Shown here one piece after another: positions 20,261 to 31,989 of a stretch of 64,000 nt of DNA; position 1 is the first letter of the stretch; every line of letters begins with the position of its first letter. Source of the stretch: Conus ventricosus (Eukaryota > Mollusca > Gastropoda > Neogastropoda > Conidae). The notes beneath the pieces were generated by a model. That model was not told the DNA's origin. It searched no databases and was given only the letters and a program-made list of their open reading frames with translations. Where the stretch lies: assembly GCA_018398815.1 (NCBI GenBank), contig CM031609.1:28486105-28550104 (forward strand), in the 5' to 3' direction. Both the position numbers and the translations under genes were made by a program.

Positions 20261-21340
20261 TCATTTCGTGATGTTTCTCTCCCACTGTCGATGGCATGGG
20301 AACATATGAGGTGAGTGTCACACTTTTCAACATCGATTTCAGAAATGCATTTTTCTTACCGACTTCAATACGCACAAAATCTTAAGCCAGGCGCAAGTTA
20401 TTTACCTCACCTAGAAACTCAAAATTCCCATTTGATGAACCATCTCTGGAAAGGGTTTTCATGGAGTCTGCTACCAAGTGTTTATGTCTTACGTCATGTA
20501 AATCCCAACACCATAAGAACACGTTTCATGGTGAATGACTCGTCCAATGGTACATCTCATGAAACTTCCTTGTCTTCCAAAGGATAAGAGTGTGTAAAAA
20601 AGACAAGTTGTCTGTGTGAGTTCAGCATAAAAGTTTATTTCATTTTTCTTTATTCTATTTATGCTGTACCAATTGCATACTTACGTCAAATGACTTAGGA
20701 ATATCATCTTCCGAAACGAAGTTTTTTTTTACGACGTCGAATTTGACGGATTGTTTCATTTTATTTTATATAGATTAGCTGTCTTTAGTTTTGACTCCCT
20801 TTTCTTCCATTTAATACTATTTCATGCATGTTTGTTTTTTATTTTTAATACAGTATCCCTCATGGCGAACGATATCAGAATAAATCTTTCCTTGTTTTAA
20901 AAACAAAATGCCATACTTAGAATGAGAAACGGGTCTACCCGATTATTATCGTCTGCCATTTGAGTTTGTAGCCAGATATGATATTTTCAAGCAGTCTCCC
21001 GACAGGAATTATTGAACAAAATATATTTCCCTAAGTGACGTCGTGAAGCAACACCACGGGCAGAATGGCTTCAAAGTGTATTTCTGACAAAGGTGTGTCT
21101 GAGAGAGAAGTTCAGGAACCACCGCGCTGCATGCATAGTTCGGCACGACACGTTGGTCCCCAACTCCTTTGTCACAGAGGTTTCGTCTACGCTTCCTGCG
21201 GTTTTTTTCTTGTTTTCTGCATTAAGACGCCTTTTCCGCGGTTTCGCTTACATTGATATCCTTTCCGTTGTTTCCAGTGTCAAGAGCCCCAGAAGGTTGT
21301 GCTCAGAGAGTTCCTCGGTTTTTAACATGTCTGCCTTCGT
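20261..21340. other. Unrecognised single-copy sequence
   Basis: About 1.1 kb with one 90-aa frame (20315-20587) of ordinary composition but no known motif or splice context. No repeat seen. Confidence 0.45.
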
Positions 21341-21529
21341 ATGAAATTGTACATTTTTTTGGCTTTCATGCATTATTTCATCAGTCATCTATACTTTCCT
21401 GAGATGTATGCTGATACATTAGAATGGGCAAACTGGAAAAGGTGCTGTAAATTAATTTACGGGCTTGACATCGATCACCAGAGGTAAATGAGGTTGACAA
21501 TTTCATGAAAAATGGCCAGCAGTCGTGGA

Positions 21530-22600
21530 ACATTTGTGCTAACAATCATGGGACATTTGTGCTAGCAATCATGGGACATTTGCGCTAGCAATCATGGTAA
21601 ATTTGTGCTAGCAATCATGGACATTTGCGCTAGCAATCATGGTAAATTTGTGCTAGCAATCATGGGATATTTGTGCTAGCAATCATGGGACATTTGCGCT
21701 AGCAATCATGGGACATTTGCGCTAGCAATCATGGAACATTTGCCCTAGCAATCATGGGACATTTGCGCTAGCAATCATGGAACATTTTGCGCCAGCAATC
21801 ATGGGAAATTTGCGCTAGCAATCATGGGACATTTGCGCTAGCAATCATGGAACATTTGCCCTAGCAATCATGGGACATTTGCGCTAGCAATCATGGAACA
21901 TTTGCGCTAGCAATCATGGGAAATTTGCGCTAGCAATCATGGAACATTTGTACTAGCAATCATGGAACATTTGCCCTGGCAATCATGGGACATTTGCGCT
22001 CGCAATCATGGGACATTTACCCTAGCAATCGTGGAACATTTGCGTAGCAATCATAGAACATTTGCGCTAGCAATCATAGAACAGGCGCTAGCAATCATAT
22101 AACATTTGCTCTAGCAATCATGGAACATTTGCGCTAGCATTCATATAACATTTGCGCTAGCAATCGTGGAACATTTGCGCTAGCAATCATATAACATTTG
22201 CGCTAGCAATCATGGAACATTTGCGCTAGCAATCATATAACATTTGCGCTAGTAATCATATAACATTTGCGCTAGCAATCATAGAACATTTGCGCTAGCA
22301 ATCATATAACATTTGCGCTAGCAATCGTGGAACATTTGCGCTAGCAATCATGGAACATTTGCGCTAACAATCATATAACATTTGCGCTAGCAATCATAGA
22401 ACATTTGCGCTAGCAATCATAGAACATTTGCGCTAGCAATCATGGAACATTTGCGCTAGCAATCATGGAACATTTGCGCTAGCAATCATAACATTTGCGC
22501 TAGCAATCATATAACATTTGCGCCAGCAATCATAGAACATTTGTGCTAGCAATCATATAACATTTGTGCTAGCAGTCATGGGACATTTGTACTGATGCTG
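21530..22600. repeat. Minisatellite, 23-bp unit, about 46 copies
   Basis: Unit GGAACATTTGCGCTAGCAATCAT with variants (GGGACATTT, ATAACATTT, TTGTGCTAGC). Nearly every copy holds the palindrome GCTAGC. Block C has only a trace of this unit (43848-43875), so the array expanded in A. There are no unique spacers, so it is not a CRISPR. Confidence 0.95.
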
Positions 22601-23480
22601 AACTGTGGAAAACAAACAAAACTGCTGTACATGTATATTTTCTCTCAAAATGGAAGTGTAAAATTAAAATAAAAAACACATCATCCTACCACTAGATCAA
22701 TGCAAAAAGACGACAAACATTTGGAACAAGTCAGGGCTGAAAACTAGATGCATCTATCTGTCTGATCGGTCCAGTCATCGATGTTGGTTTGAACTATGAC
22801 TCATCCACATTATGCATCTTCAGAGAGTCTTCACGCCGTTCTCTACTAGTTTCCCCTTCACATTCCCTTGCCCACTGCCTCCCCTTTCATTGCACGTGTG
22901 TAATGTCCCCATCATATACCCGTGACTTTAAAGACGTTTCGACAGTCAGTGAGTCACGTCATTGTACCAAAGAGAGTGCAGTGCAGTGTTACGTTTCTCC
23001 ACTCATACGTTTCTCCACTCAATCACCTCATTTGGGCTGGCTACCTTGATAAGGCCATGACAAACGTGGCACGTGTAACGGATGGTTTATCAGGCTCTCT
23101 CAATCATTTCATTGCGGAACGAAGAATGGCGGCAAGTAGCTGTCCGGCTTTGGCAAGAGTATCTGAGTAACAGATCGAAGTATTGATCCTGGGATCAGCG
23201 GCTGGCTGTTGTGCAATGCTGGCACTGGCGTCATCAGCTCCAGGCTGAACCGGCAGAAAATGACCGGTCTTCACGGTTCCCGTGCCAGACTCGGTGAGTG
23301 ACCGATTGCGGACAGCTCCACTTTTGTCTTGACCACAGTTCAACGCTGGGCACCGCTCTGGTAACTTTCCAGACGTGTTTGTGCTGACTGTATCCTCCGA
23401 TCTCTCCAGTGGTGACCTCCCGGGCCACTCATTCTGTGTTTCCCGATCTCAAGCGCACCCAGGTCAAGTCAAGTGAAGAA
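22601..23480. other. Unrecognised sequence within block A
   Basis: Frames of up to 86 aa overlap on both strands without a known motif. No counterpart noticed in blocks B or C. Confidence 0.4.
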
Positions 23481-23484
23481 CACT

Positions 23485-23579
23485 TTGTGTGTGTGTGTGT
23501 TGGGGGTGGGAGTGTGTGGGGGGTGTCTGTCTGTCTGTCTGTCTGTCTGTCTGCCTGTCTGTCTGTCTGAGTGTGTGTG

Positions 23580-23611
<32 letters not shown>

Positions 23612-23709
23612 TGTGCGTGCATGTGTGTGTGAGAGAGAGGTGAGAGAGAGAGAGAAAGAGAGAGAGGGAGTGAGAGAGAGAGGAGAGAGAGAAAAAGAGT
23701 GTGTGTGTG

Positions 23710-23759
<50 letters not shown>

Positions 23760-23794
23760 TTTGTGTGTGGTGTGTGTGTGTGGTGTGTGTGTGT

Positions 23795-23860
<66 letters not shown>
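23485..23860. repeat. Compound microsatellite (TG), (GTCT), (GTGC), (GA)
   Basis: Runs directly into module m2, as does the (TG)n at 44213-44304 in block C. Confidence 0.95.
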
Positions 23861-24421
23861 GAGCAGCCTTGGCAGTGGCAGTCCGCAGTTGACAACCACC
23901 ATGAGGCAACCTAGCAGAGACGACTAGGCACAGTTGCCAAGTCACCTCAACGGGTTCTGCACAGCCTGTTCAAATATAACATACGCAGAACGTTTAAGCT
24001 CTTACTGACAGCAACAGGTGCTGTCCCGGCTAATTCCCTTTAAAGGATACGACTCTGATAGCGTTTGTTCAAACTTCCTTGCCGTTGCTGCAGGCGTATG
24101 TATCTCTCTGTCCTAATCACGGCAAAGATGTATTCAGAAAACAGCTCTTTCATGTAGTCTCAAACCCATTTGACATTCTATAGCATTTGTCTTTATCAGC
24201 TCATTGAGCATTTCGATTTTTTTTAAGTCTCAAATTTTATTGCACTACTGCTCTCGTGGTGACGTCAGTTTCGATGTCCTCTCCAAATCGAAGCCTATGG
24301 TAGTTTGTGTCAAAGTCTTCGGCACTGGTGGGTTCACGGGACTGTCATTGTATGGGTGTGGTGGTGACCTTGAGGAAAGGATGCTCGATTACCCTAGTTC
24401 CGAGATCAAGCAGTTATTGTC

Positions 24422-24453
24422 ATGGGGGGAGGGGGGAGGAGGGGGGGGGGGAG
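24422..24453. repeat. G-rich tract
   Basis: GGGGGGAGG-type run in module m3/m4 of block A. A similar G-run sits at 45661-45670 in block C. Confidence 0.85.
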
Positions 24454-24751
24454 AGAGACCAGGCGGGAAAGGTAGTTGGGAATGTTGTGCACTTATCAGA
24501 TGAAAATAGCCACTACTGAACACAGCTGAAGTAAACCACGGTGGTGCAGTGTCTCCTCTGATGGTGGCTTCATGACGACCAGATTCACACAGCTCCTGTG
24601 GCTTGCTGGCTCTAGAAAATCGACTGGAAGTACTTTGATATGGCTGTGTATAACACGGCCAAAATTTGTGGCGAATGATGCATGTCTGAGAGAGATCATG
24701 AAAATTCGACAGCAAAAAAAAAACTACATGAACACCGTAATCACCACATGG

Positions 24752-25265
24752 GGGGGGGGGGGGGACCCTCTCCTTCCTTATTTCTGTGAGAAACTAAGAG
24801 GACTCGTTCCTTTTCAACACAGGCAAGAGCTGTCTGCCTTTGTGTTTTATTCTTTGGTTTTCTCCTCTTCCTCTTCTTCCTGCTCCACTTCCTTCCGTCC
24901 TCCTCCTCCTCCTCCTCCTTCTTCTTCTTCTTCTGCTTCTTTGACTGTTTCGTCTTTTCATTCTTTGTAGTTTTTTTTCCTTCTACCATTCTTCCTCCTC
25001 GTTACACTCTCTCTCTTCTTCTTCTTCTTCATCTTCTTCTTCTTCGTCTTCTTCTCTTCTTCTTCTTCTTCTCTTCTCTTCTTTTCTTCTTCTTCTTCTT
25101 CTTCTTCTTCTTCTTCTTCTCTTCTTCTTTTAGCACTCTTTTTTCTTCTTATCTTTTCCTTCTTCTCTACATTGTGTGTTGTGTTGCTGTTGTTGTCCTT
25201 CTTCTTCTTCTTCTTCTTCTTCTTCTTCTTCTTCTTCTTCTTCTTCTTCTTCTTCTCCTTCTTCT
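24752..25265. repeat. Poly-G then (CTC/CTT)n polypyrimidine tract
   Basis: G13 at 24752-24764, then a polypyrimidine tract ending in a pure (CTT) run at 25200-25255. Counterparts are at 36955-37175 (B) and 46450-46945 (C). Mirror symmetry makes triplex (H-DNA) formation possible. Confidence 0.9.
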
Positions 25266-25882
25266 CTGATTCTATAATTGCATCCTCCTCAAAGCATCCT
25301 GACTCTGTACCTAGTACATCATCAGCATGCATCCCAGCAGTCAAGTCAGTGCCGTTTCTCTTCTACTGTCGAGTTGTTTGGGTGGTCCTGGGTGCCTTTT
25401 GTGGATCCAACACACGCAGGACATTGTCTACTAACCACCACCCCCTCCCATCTGCTCCCCATCGTCAGCTTGACAGCTGATAGCAGAGACTGTTTAGTAA
25501 AACATACGGCATGAGTCAACCTTTCCCTCCGAAGGAAGACTACCATCACAGATGATGTCCAGATGACAGTCCCTGACACTGACAGTGAAGACTCATGACA
25601 GACTTGTTTCTTGTGGCCTGAATGGGCACTGAGATCACAAGACAAGTGCGTGTGATGTGAGAAGTTCTTTCCCTTTTGAGCTACGAGGATGATAAAGAAA
25701 ACGATGGTTGTATAGACTTCCACTTGGGATGGAGACTATACGACAAAGATGTACTTTAGTTGTCCTTTCAAAATACATGGATAAGGTGTCAAAGTGGAGT
25801 GACTGAGGACGGAGAATGAAGCAAAGTTTAGAAGAGAGGGGGTTAGTTACCGCCAAGGACATTGACTAACAAAGCACAGGTC

Positions 25883-25925
25883 AAGACATAATGCATTTCG
25901 ACCTCTTGGGTCTTCTTCAGGCAAA
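25883..25925 (-). ncRNA. Hammerhead-like motif, GAAGA type (left arm)
   Basis: Minus strand: CTGAAGA (fits CTGANGA), stem II GACC/GGTC with CAAGA loop, and GAAA. A self-complementary ATGCAT then sits where stem III would be. The CCTGAAGAAGACC..GGTCGAAA pattern is widespread in animal PLE pseudo-LTRs. Confidence 0.6.
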
Positions 25926-26011
25926 AACACAGATCACATTTAACATTTAGGACAGTACAAACAAAGAAACGAAGAGTGACTTATCTGTCCATGTGTTCAG
26001 AAAAATGGCCG

Positions 26012-26045
26012 CCAGCACAACACACACACACACACACACACACAC

Positions 26046-26091
<46 letters not shown>

Positions 26092-26107
26092 TACACACAC
26101 ACCACAC

Positions 26108-26174
<67 letters not shown>
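26012..26174. repeat. (CA)n core of the fold-back element
   Basis: (CA)n with ACACC and ATAC interruptions, between the two arms. Confidence 0.95.
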
Positions 26175-26176
<2 letters not shown>

Positions 26177-26225
26177 GGACGACTTTGTACTATCCTAAAT
26201 GTTAAATGTGATGTGTGTTTTTTGC

Positions 26226-26262
26226 CTGAAGAAGACCCAAGAAGTCGAATGCATTGTGTCTT
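26226..26262 (+). ncRNA. Hammerhead-like motif, GAAGA type (right arm, decayed)
   Basis: CTGAAGA and most of stem II remain, but GGTC became AGTC and GAAA became GAAT. Probably inactive. Confidence 0.5.
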
Positions 26263-26335
26263 GTCCTGTGCTTTGTTAGTCAATGCCCTTGGCGGTAACT
26301 AACCCCCTCTCTTTCTAAATAATGGACAAGGTGAT

Positions 26336-26338
26336 TTG

Positions 26339-26383
<45 letters not shown>

Positions 26384-26425
26384 GCACGTTTGTGTGTGTG
26401 TGTGTTTTGTGTGGTGTGTGTGGTG

Positions 26426-26456
<31 letters not shown>

Positions 26457-26470
26457 TGTGTGTTGTTTTG
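26336..26470. repeat. (TG)n with (TGCG)n
   Basis: Starts right after the target duplication of the fold-back element. Counterpart of (TG)n at 38315-38438 in block B. Confidence 0.93.
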
Positions 26471-26690
26471 TTTTCGTGTTTTGGGGGATATGTTATATAC
26501 CATTGACGTCCATTTGAACAAATTGTTTGGATTCGAAAGAAAAAAGACCTCCTAGATCCTGAGCACAATGGCAAATATAAATAGTAACATTCATGGGAGT
26601 ACTGATATGAGTCATCTGAACGGCAGTTGAAATATGTCACACTTTGAGAAAGGCTACATGATTTCTTTACTGTTTGAACAATTTGTGACA

Positions 26691-26731
26691 GCGCGCGCGC
26701 GCGCGCCAATGTGTGTGTATGTGTGTGTGTG

Positions 26732-26802
<71 letters not shown>
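26691..26802. repeat. (GC)n(TG)n microsatellite, module m7
   Basis: GCGCGC then (TG)n. Block C has (TG)n in the same place (48260-48364) and block B a degenerate version (38650-38745). Confidence 0.95.
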
Positions 26803-26803
<1 letters not shown>

Positions 26804-27414
26804 TAAATATCCGTGGCATACTTTTTACATAAATTCCGGTTGCTCCTTATGGTCTTTTCTTATGACCGTTTTTCCTTAGTGTGTGTTCTACTGTGGTAAA
26901 ACGAAAATGATCTGTCCACAGACACTGACTCTCTATAAAGTGTCCTGCTCTTTCTATTTTTGCGATTTCCTGAAGACGGGTCGTATAAAAGTTTCTCACC
27001 CTACGATCATGTCTTCTGCACAAAGTCCAGGCCGTCCAAGCTAATGTAAGGGTTCGTTGTAAGAATACTACCACACGACATACTTTGACTTTCGGAGGAA
27101 ATATCTGTCCTTTTCCAGACATTCTCCCTATCAAAGATGGCACTTAACTTGACAGTCTGGTTCTTAATTCATTCTCAGAATGGGACCGTTTGTCACAGGG
27201 CACAGTGGATGTTGGCGGATTTCGGTCCGTTCCCGCTGCGCAGGGACCATCAACGTCGCTTTTTATTTTATGTGTGAGATGTCTTTAGGTCTGCAGCGTC
27301 GCGACTGTCTGTCGGCGGAACTCGCCCAATTCTCTTCAGCCTTGCGTCCAGAGAATGGGTCGTAAAACGGCATCTTGAACTCTTCCCGCCAGCGTTGATG
27401 GGCGCGGTCCACCA

Positions 27415-27545
27415 CGGCTGGTTGTCTGAAAGCGTCATTGCAATGAGATTACCAGCTTCGCCAAAGATCGTCGGACGTTGCCACTAGGGACAGACATGAT
27501 AGGAAGATGATGAAAGCGGTGTCAGTCCATCCCGGGAGAGTGTCT
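27415..27545. other. Conserved noncoding island in module m8, copy A
   Basis: Holds TGTCTGAAAGCGTCATTGCA and CCAAAGATCGTCGGACGT, nearly unchanged at 39315-39448 and 49020-49156, while surrounding modules differ heavily. TCATTGCAATGA (27435-27446) is a perfect 12-bp palindrome, followed by GATTA. No frame is conserved, so a regulatory or RNA role is possible. Confidence 0.6.

Positions 27546-27589
<44 letters not shown>
27546..27589. repeat. Poly-G run of 44
   Basis: Uninterrupted G44 right after the conserved island. The same site has G16 in block B (39449-39464) and none in block C (GTCTGGATAAACGGG). Strong G-quadruplex potential. Confidence 0.9.
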
Positions 27590-27591
<2 letters not shown>

Positions 27592-28054
27592 CCCGAGGGG
27601 TCGATTCTCAGCTTCACAAGCTGGATCCGTTTACTGTAGTGGACACTAGAATGGTTTCCAGTTCCAGACTAGTTGCTGCCAAAATGCCAATGTAAACATT
27701 GAATGAATGTCTTCGTATGAAGTTGTCTGAGTATGCGTGTATACGATGCACATAATTACATTTTGTGTGTCACTTTGCTTTTAACATATTTGACAAAGAC
27801 AGTAATATGTGACACTGTTTTGGCGCATTGCGCTGATACCAGTTAGCCAGAAGTATCTGCAGATGATCAACATGCAGTATACCAAGAACATTTACAGGCG
27901 CGTATTCTATGTCCGTCTAGCAAAAAGTATGGACAAACTGGCATGCCAAAATTCGTGCCTGCTTACGACCGGTCTGTGTTACATCAAATTGTTCTGTTCA
28001 CAAGCCAGAATTTGATGGTACCTTCTTCTGTCACTGAGCGGTTAAACGCTTTCT

Positions 28055-28170
<116 letters not shown>

Positions 28171-28205
28171 GTTTAAGAACGATTCAGGGAATAACGTATA
28201 CCAAA

Positions 28206-28652
28206 CATTGGCCATCATCGGCGTCTCTCATGACTAATGATGTTCATATAGTTCACATTGGCCATCATCGGCGTCTCGCATGACTAATGATGTTCATATA
28301 GTTCACATTGGCCATCATCGGCGTCTCTCATGACTAATGATGTTCATATAGTTCACATTGGCCATCATCGGCGTCTCTCATGACTAATGATGTTCATATA
28401 GTTCACAATTGGCCATCATCGGCGTCTCTCATGACTAATGATGTTCATATAGTTCACATTGGCCATCATCGGCGTCTCTCATGACTAATGATGTTCATAT
28501 AGTTCACATTGGCCATCATCGGCGTCTCTCATGACTAATGATGTTCATATAGTTCACATTGGCCATCATCGGCGTCTCTCATGACTAATGATGTTCATAT
28601 AGTTCACATTGGCCATCATCGGCGTCTCTCATGACTAATGATGTTCATATAA
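28206..28652. repeat. Minisatellite, 50-bp unit, 9 copies
   Basis: Unit begins CATTGGCCATCATCGGCGTC and ends CATATAGTTCA. Copies are nearly identical, so expansion is recent. Block C has the equivalent of one diverged unit near 49745-49800. Confidence 0.96.
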
Positions 28653-29180
28653 TTCCGCAGTAGGTGTGAGTAGCCAGACTTTGTGCATTTTGACCTCACT
28701 TTCATCTTTTTTTTTCGGATCCTGAAGAAAAGCAAGAAAGCACGTCCATTTCTTTTTGTTATTTCTTTATTTATTTTGTTACTTAGTTCTTGGAGGCACT
28801 TTGTTCCCATGACACTTTGTTCCCATTTCTTCGTCATGCCCTTCGCTGACCCACTTAGGGATCGTTGGGTTGTGGTTTTCTTATGGTGTTGGTCAGAAAA
28901 CCACTTGACATATAGGACGTATGTCTCTGTTACATACCATGGCTGGTCTGACACGATCAGACCAGGTTCTGCTGATGAGTCTCACACTGGAAACGAAAGC
29001 CGACTCCGGGGAAAAGTAACAAACGCTTCTGTTTACGTGAAAGAATTGGATGCTACTGGTTGTACAGGATATAATATTTACACTTTGACGCTAACATCTT
29101 CCTTCCTCCCTTCTCCTGTGTTTTATATGGAACAATTCGATGCGTGGTCATTCACACATCGACCGAAGATAGTCACTAGC
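28653..29180. other. Module m9 body (block A)
   Basis: A 264-aa frame (28683-29477) starts here but ends in repeat translation, and the equivalent of block C is not open, so I do not call a gene. It contains a perfect 8-bp hairpin TGGTCTGA/TCAGACCA (28943-28963) just before the hammerhead-like motif. Confidence 0.55.
28965..29012 (+). ncRNA. Hammerhead-like motif in module m9, copy A
   Basis: CTGATGA 28972-28978, stem II GTCTC/GAAAC (one C-A mismatch), GAAA 28995-28998, stem III AG/CT closing CCGA, and H17 = C29006. Stem I is weak (GC plus wobble pairs). The block C copy has the compensating perfect stem II, so the ancestor likely had a full hammerhead. Confidence 0.5.
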
Positions 29181-29184
29181 ACTT

Positions 29185-29400
<216 letters not shown>

Positions 29401-29604
29401 CCTTCTCCACCGACACGCACACCCCCAACCTCACTCACCCAATTCCCAACAAACCATCCTCACATACAAGCACGTGAATAAGTATGAATATGAACATATA
29501 CCAAAGTTAATACATTCATAACATTATACCTGATGTGTGGACATCCTTCAAACAGAAACAACTAGACCATGCTGAAGATGCCGCCCGTCTCACTCGGCAT
29601 ATCA

Positions 29605-29623
29605 CCCCCCCCCCCCCCCCCCC
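29605..29623. repeat. Poly-C run of 19
   Basis: C19 in module m10. Blocks B and C have only short runs at this point. Confidence 0.9.
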
Positions 29624-30046
29624 AATGTAAATGTTTTTAAAAGGATATTAATTATGTTCAGAAAGATGAATGTGACAAAAATACATTTAGAAGCTAAACA
29701 GACAGAAAAAAGACACATTGCAGAATGGACAGCTAATATTCTCTCTGAACAATGCTGACATGTTCACTTCATAGTCACCAAATCACTACATATAAACGCT
29801 GACACTTACAAAAAGACTGAAAAATATGTTGTTGTTGTTTTTTGTTAGAATAAAGACAGGTACATGGGCCACAAAAATAGACAAGACACGGAACAGTCGT
29901 AAAGAAATAAATGAAGTAACAGGTTCGTAAGGCCTTAATTATCCGTTTACTGTATCTTTTCATTTGGAGATGCTGAAGACAATGCTATGTGACTGTCGTG
30001 AACCCGTCATCAGCCTCATGTGAGATACGTGATGCCGGCTTCTTTG

Positions 30047-30360
30047 TTAAATGTTTGGCATACTAAGAGGAGAGCCATCCGTTAAATGTTTGGCATACTA
30101 AGAGGAGAGCCATCCGTTAAATGTTTGGCATACTAAGAGGAGAGCCATCCGTTAAATGTTTGGCATACTAAGAGGAGAGCCATCCGTTAAATGTTTGGCA
30201 TACTAAGAGGAGAGCCATCCGTTAAATGTTTGGCATACTAAGAGGAGAGCCATCCGTTAAATGTTTGGCATACTAAGAGGAGAGCCATCCGTTAAATGTT
30301 TGGCATACTAAGAGGAGAGCCATCCGTTAAATGTTTGGCATACTAAGAGGAGAGCCATCC
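30047..30360. repeat. Minisatellite, 35-bp unit, about 9 copies
   Basis: Unit TTAAATGTTTGGCATACTAA then GAGGAGAGCCATCCG. Copies are identical, hence recent. Blocks B (near 42540) and C (near 52065) have one diverged unit each. Confidence 0.96.
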
Positions 30361-30399
30361 CGTGAGAGGGAATGGTGAGAGAAGGGCGTGATTGAACCA

Positions 30400-30625
30400 G
30401 AGAGGGGGCGGAGAGGGGAGGGGGGGGGGGAAGAGGGGTATGGATGGACGGGTAGAGGAGAAAGGGGCGGGGAAGGATGTTAGAAGAGACACATTGTGGG
30501 TTAGTGCGGTTGTGTGCGCACTCATGCGCGATTTTTTTTTGTTTCTCAGTTACATTCTCAACTCTGGATAGGAACCGACCCGAGAGGATGGTGGTGGCAG
30601 AGAAAGATTGACGGAGTAGAGATAG

Positions 30626-30670
<45 letters not shown>

Positions 30671-30799
30671 GGGGGGGAGGGAGAGGAGATCGGGAAGAGA
30701 AAAAGGAAGAGCGGGGATTAGAGATGAACAAAGAGTGAGGGATGAGGAGGGGAGGGACGGACGGAGAGAAGGAGGGGTTGAGAGAGAGAGAAAGAGAGA

Positions 30800-30834
<35 letters not shown>

Positions 30835-30898
30835 CTTTAATACCCAAGGATGAAGATTTTAGGCCAAAGCCTAGTCTTACAATCTGTCCTTGTCATGC

Positions 30899-30983
<85 letters not shown>
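30400..30983. repeat. G/GA-rich tracts and (GATT)n, module m12
   Basis: Purine-rich tract at 30400-30440, (GA)n at 30625-30675, (GATT)n at 30801-30832 and (GA)n at 30901-30983. Blocks B and C hold comparable purine-rich stretches. Confidence 0.9.
30801..30903 (-). repeat. Dispersed repeat (SINE/LINE tail-like) with (GATT)n tail
   Basis: (GATT)n followed by GATCTTTAATACCCAAGGAT and TTTTAGGCCAAAGCC. A diverged copy lies at 32385-32478. The simple tail on one side suggests a minus-strand retroposon 3' end. Family not identified. Confidence 0.5.
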
Positions 30984-30986
<3 letters not shown>

Positions 30987-31989
30987 GAGAGAAGCAGTAG
31001 CCCAGTAAACCAAACCAACCACACTTCTTCCAAACTCTGCTCACATCCCGTCGCACTGTGTATCAGACGCCCAAAGCATACCCATCGACAGCCATCATGC
31101 TAAGCTTCTCAAGAGGTGACGTCGCGGCCAAAATGCTGTAGAAGATGTTTCCAGATGTCTCCACTCTGGCTCTTCACCCTTCCCCGGCCAGCTGCTCCCT
31201 CGCAGAGCGCTCTTCTGTGGAGGTCAGAATTCTACACCGGACGACCTAAAACCATCCTCAGGCGGAAAATCACACGAGAGGTATTCTTGGACAACACCGC
31301 CGACCAAAGTTCTGCCCTTCCAGACTGATTGGCTCCATGCTTTGCCCTCTCCGACATCAGTTTAATGAAGGTTGGCAGAATACACCCGCTTCGTCGGCAG
31401 ATGATTGTGACGTGCTGCAGGCAGACTGCTTCATGAGCCTACGTAGTCAAGACTTGGAGATCATGGGCCTGGTTGACGCCGGGATATATTATGAAAGGAA
31501 GCGTAGAGTACAGCCCTGTCATGTAGTCTCAGACCGAAATGGAAATCCGTAGCATCATCTTAATCATCCTCATTCTCATCGATCAGCATTAAAAAAGTGT
31601 CTCAAGTTCTGTGGCCCTACATGCCCAGCTCTCATGGTGACCTCAATTTCGATGTCCTCTCCACGTCTTTGGTTTTGGTTTGGTTCCGTCGGGGTCACCG
31701 GTATCGGCGAGTCCATGGGGGCTGTCGTTGGACGGACGTGGTGGCGCCCTCCGGAGGGAGAGCTCACTCACGCCGGCTCCGCGACTAAGCAATTATTGTC
31801 GTCAGTAGGGGGCTTAGTAGGTGGTGTCCTGCGTATGTTAGATCAGAACAGGCGCCACTGAACACTTGACATTGACTGCTCCCTGTGGATTGCCGGTGCC
31901 AGGGCTGCGGCGGGCCCGACCGGGCTGTGGCTGTGGACGGGTGTAGGAATGAGCGGCGTGGGTACACTGCCTCTGAAGTCGCGCAGAGG

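Larger units (their letters stand above)
25789..26321. mobile_element. 533-bp fold-back element with hammerhead-like arms
   Basis: Arms of about 130 bp (about 25827-25958 inverted, about 26190-26317 direct) enclose a (CA)n core. It is flanked by ATGGATAAGGTG (25777-25788) and ATGGACAAGGTG (26322-26333), a near-perfect 12-bp target duplication. Block C keeps the uninterrupted site (CACATGGATAAGG near 48096) without the element. No coding sequence. Confidence 0.8.

Noticed and set aside
20315..20587. 90-aa frame of ordinary amino-acid composition
   Set aside because: No motif, paralog or splice context. Expected by chance in 64 kb.
21530..22600. CRISPR-like array of short repeats
   Set aside because: Units are contiguous without unique spacers and the context is eukaryotic. 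It is a minisatellite. The same applies to 28206-28652 and 33345-33880.
23220..23240. Isolated TCATCAG (half hammerhead box)
   Set aside because: No GAAA partner or stem II at the right distance. The same holds for CATCATCAGCATGC near 25318 and 46975.
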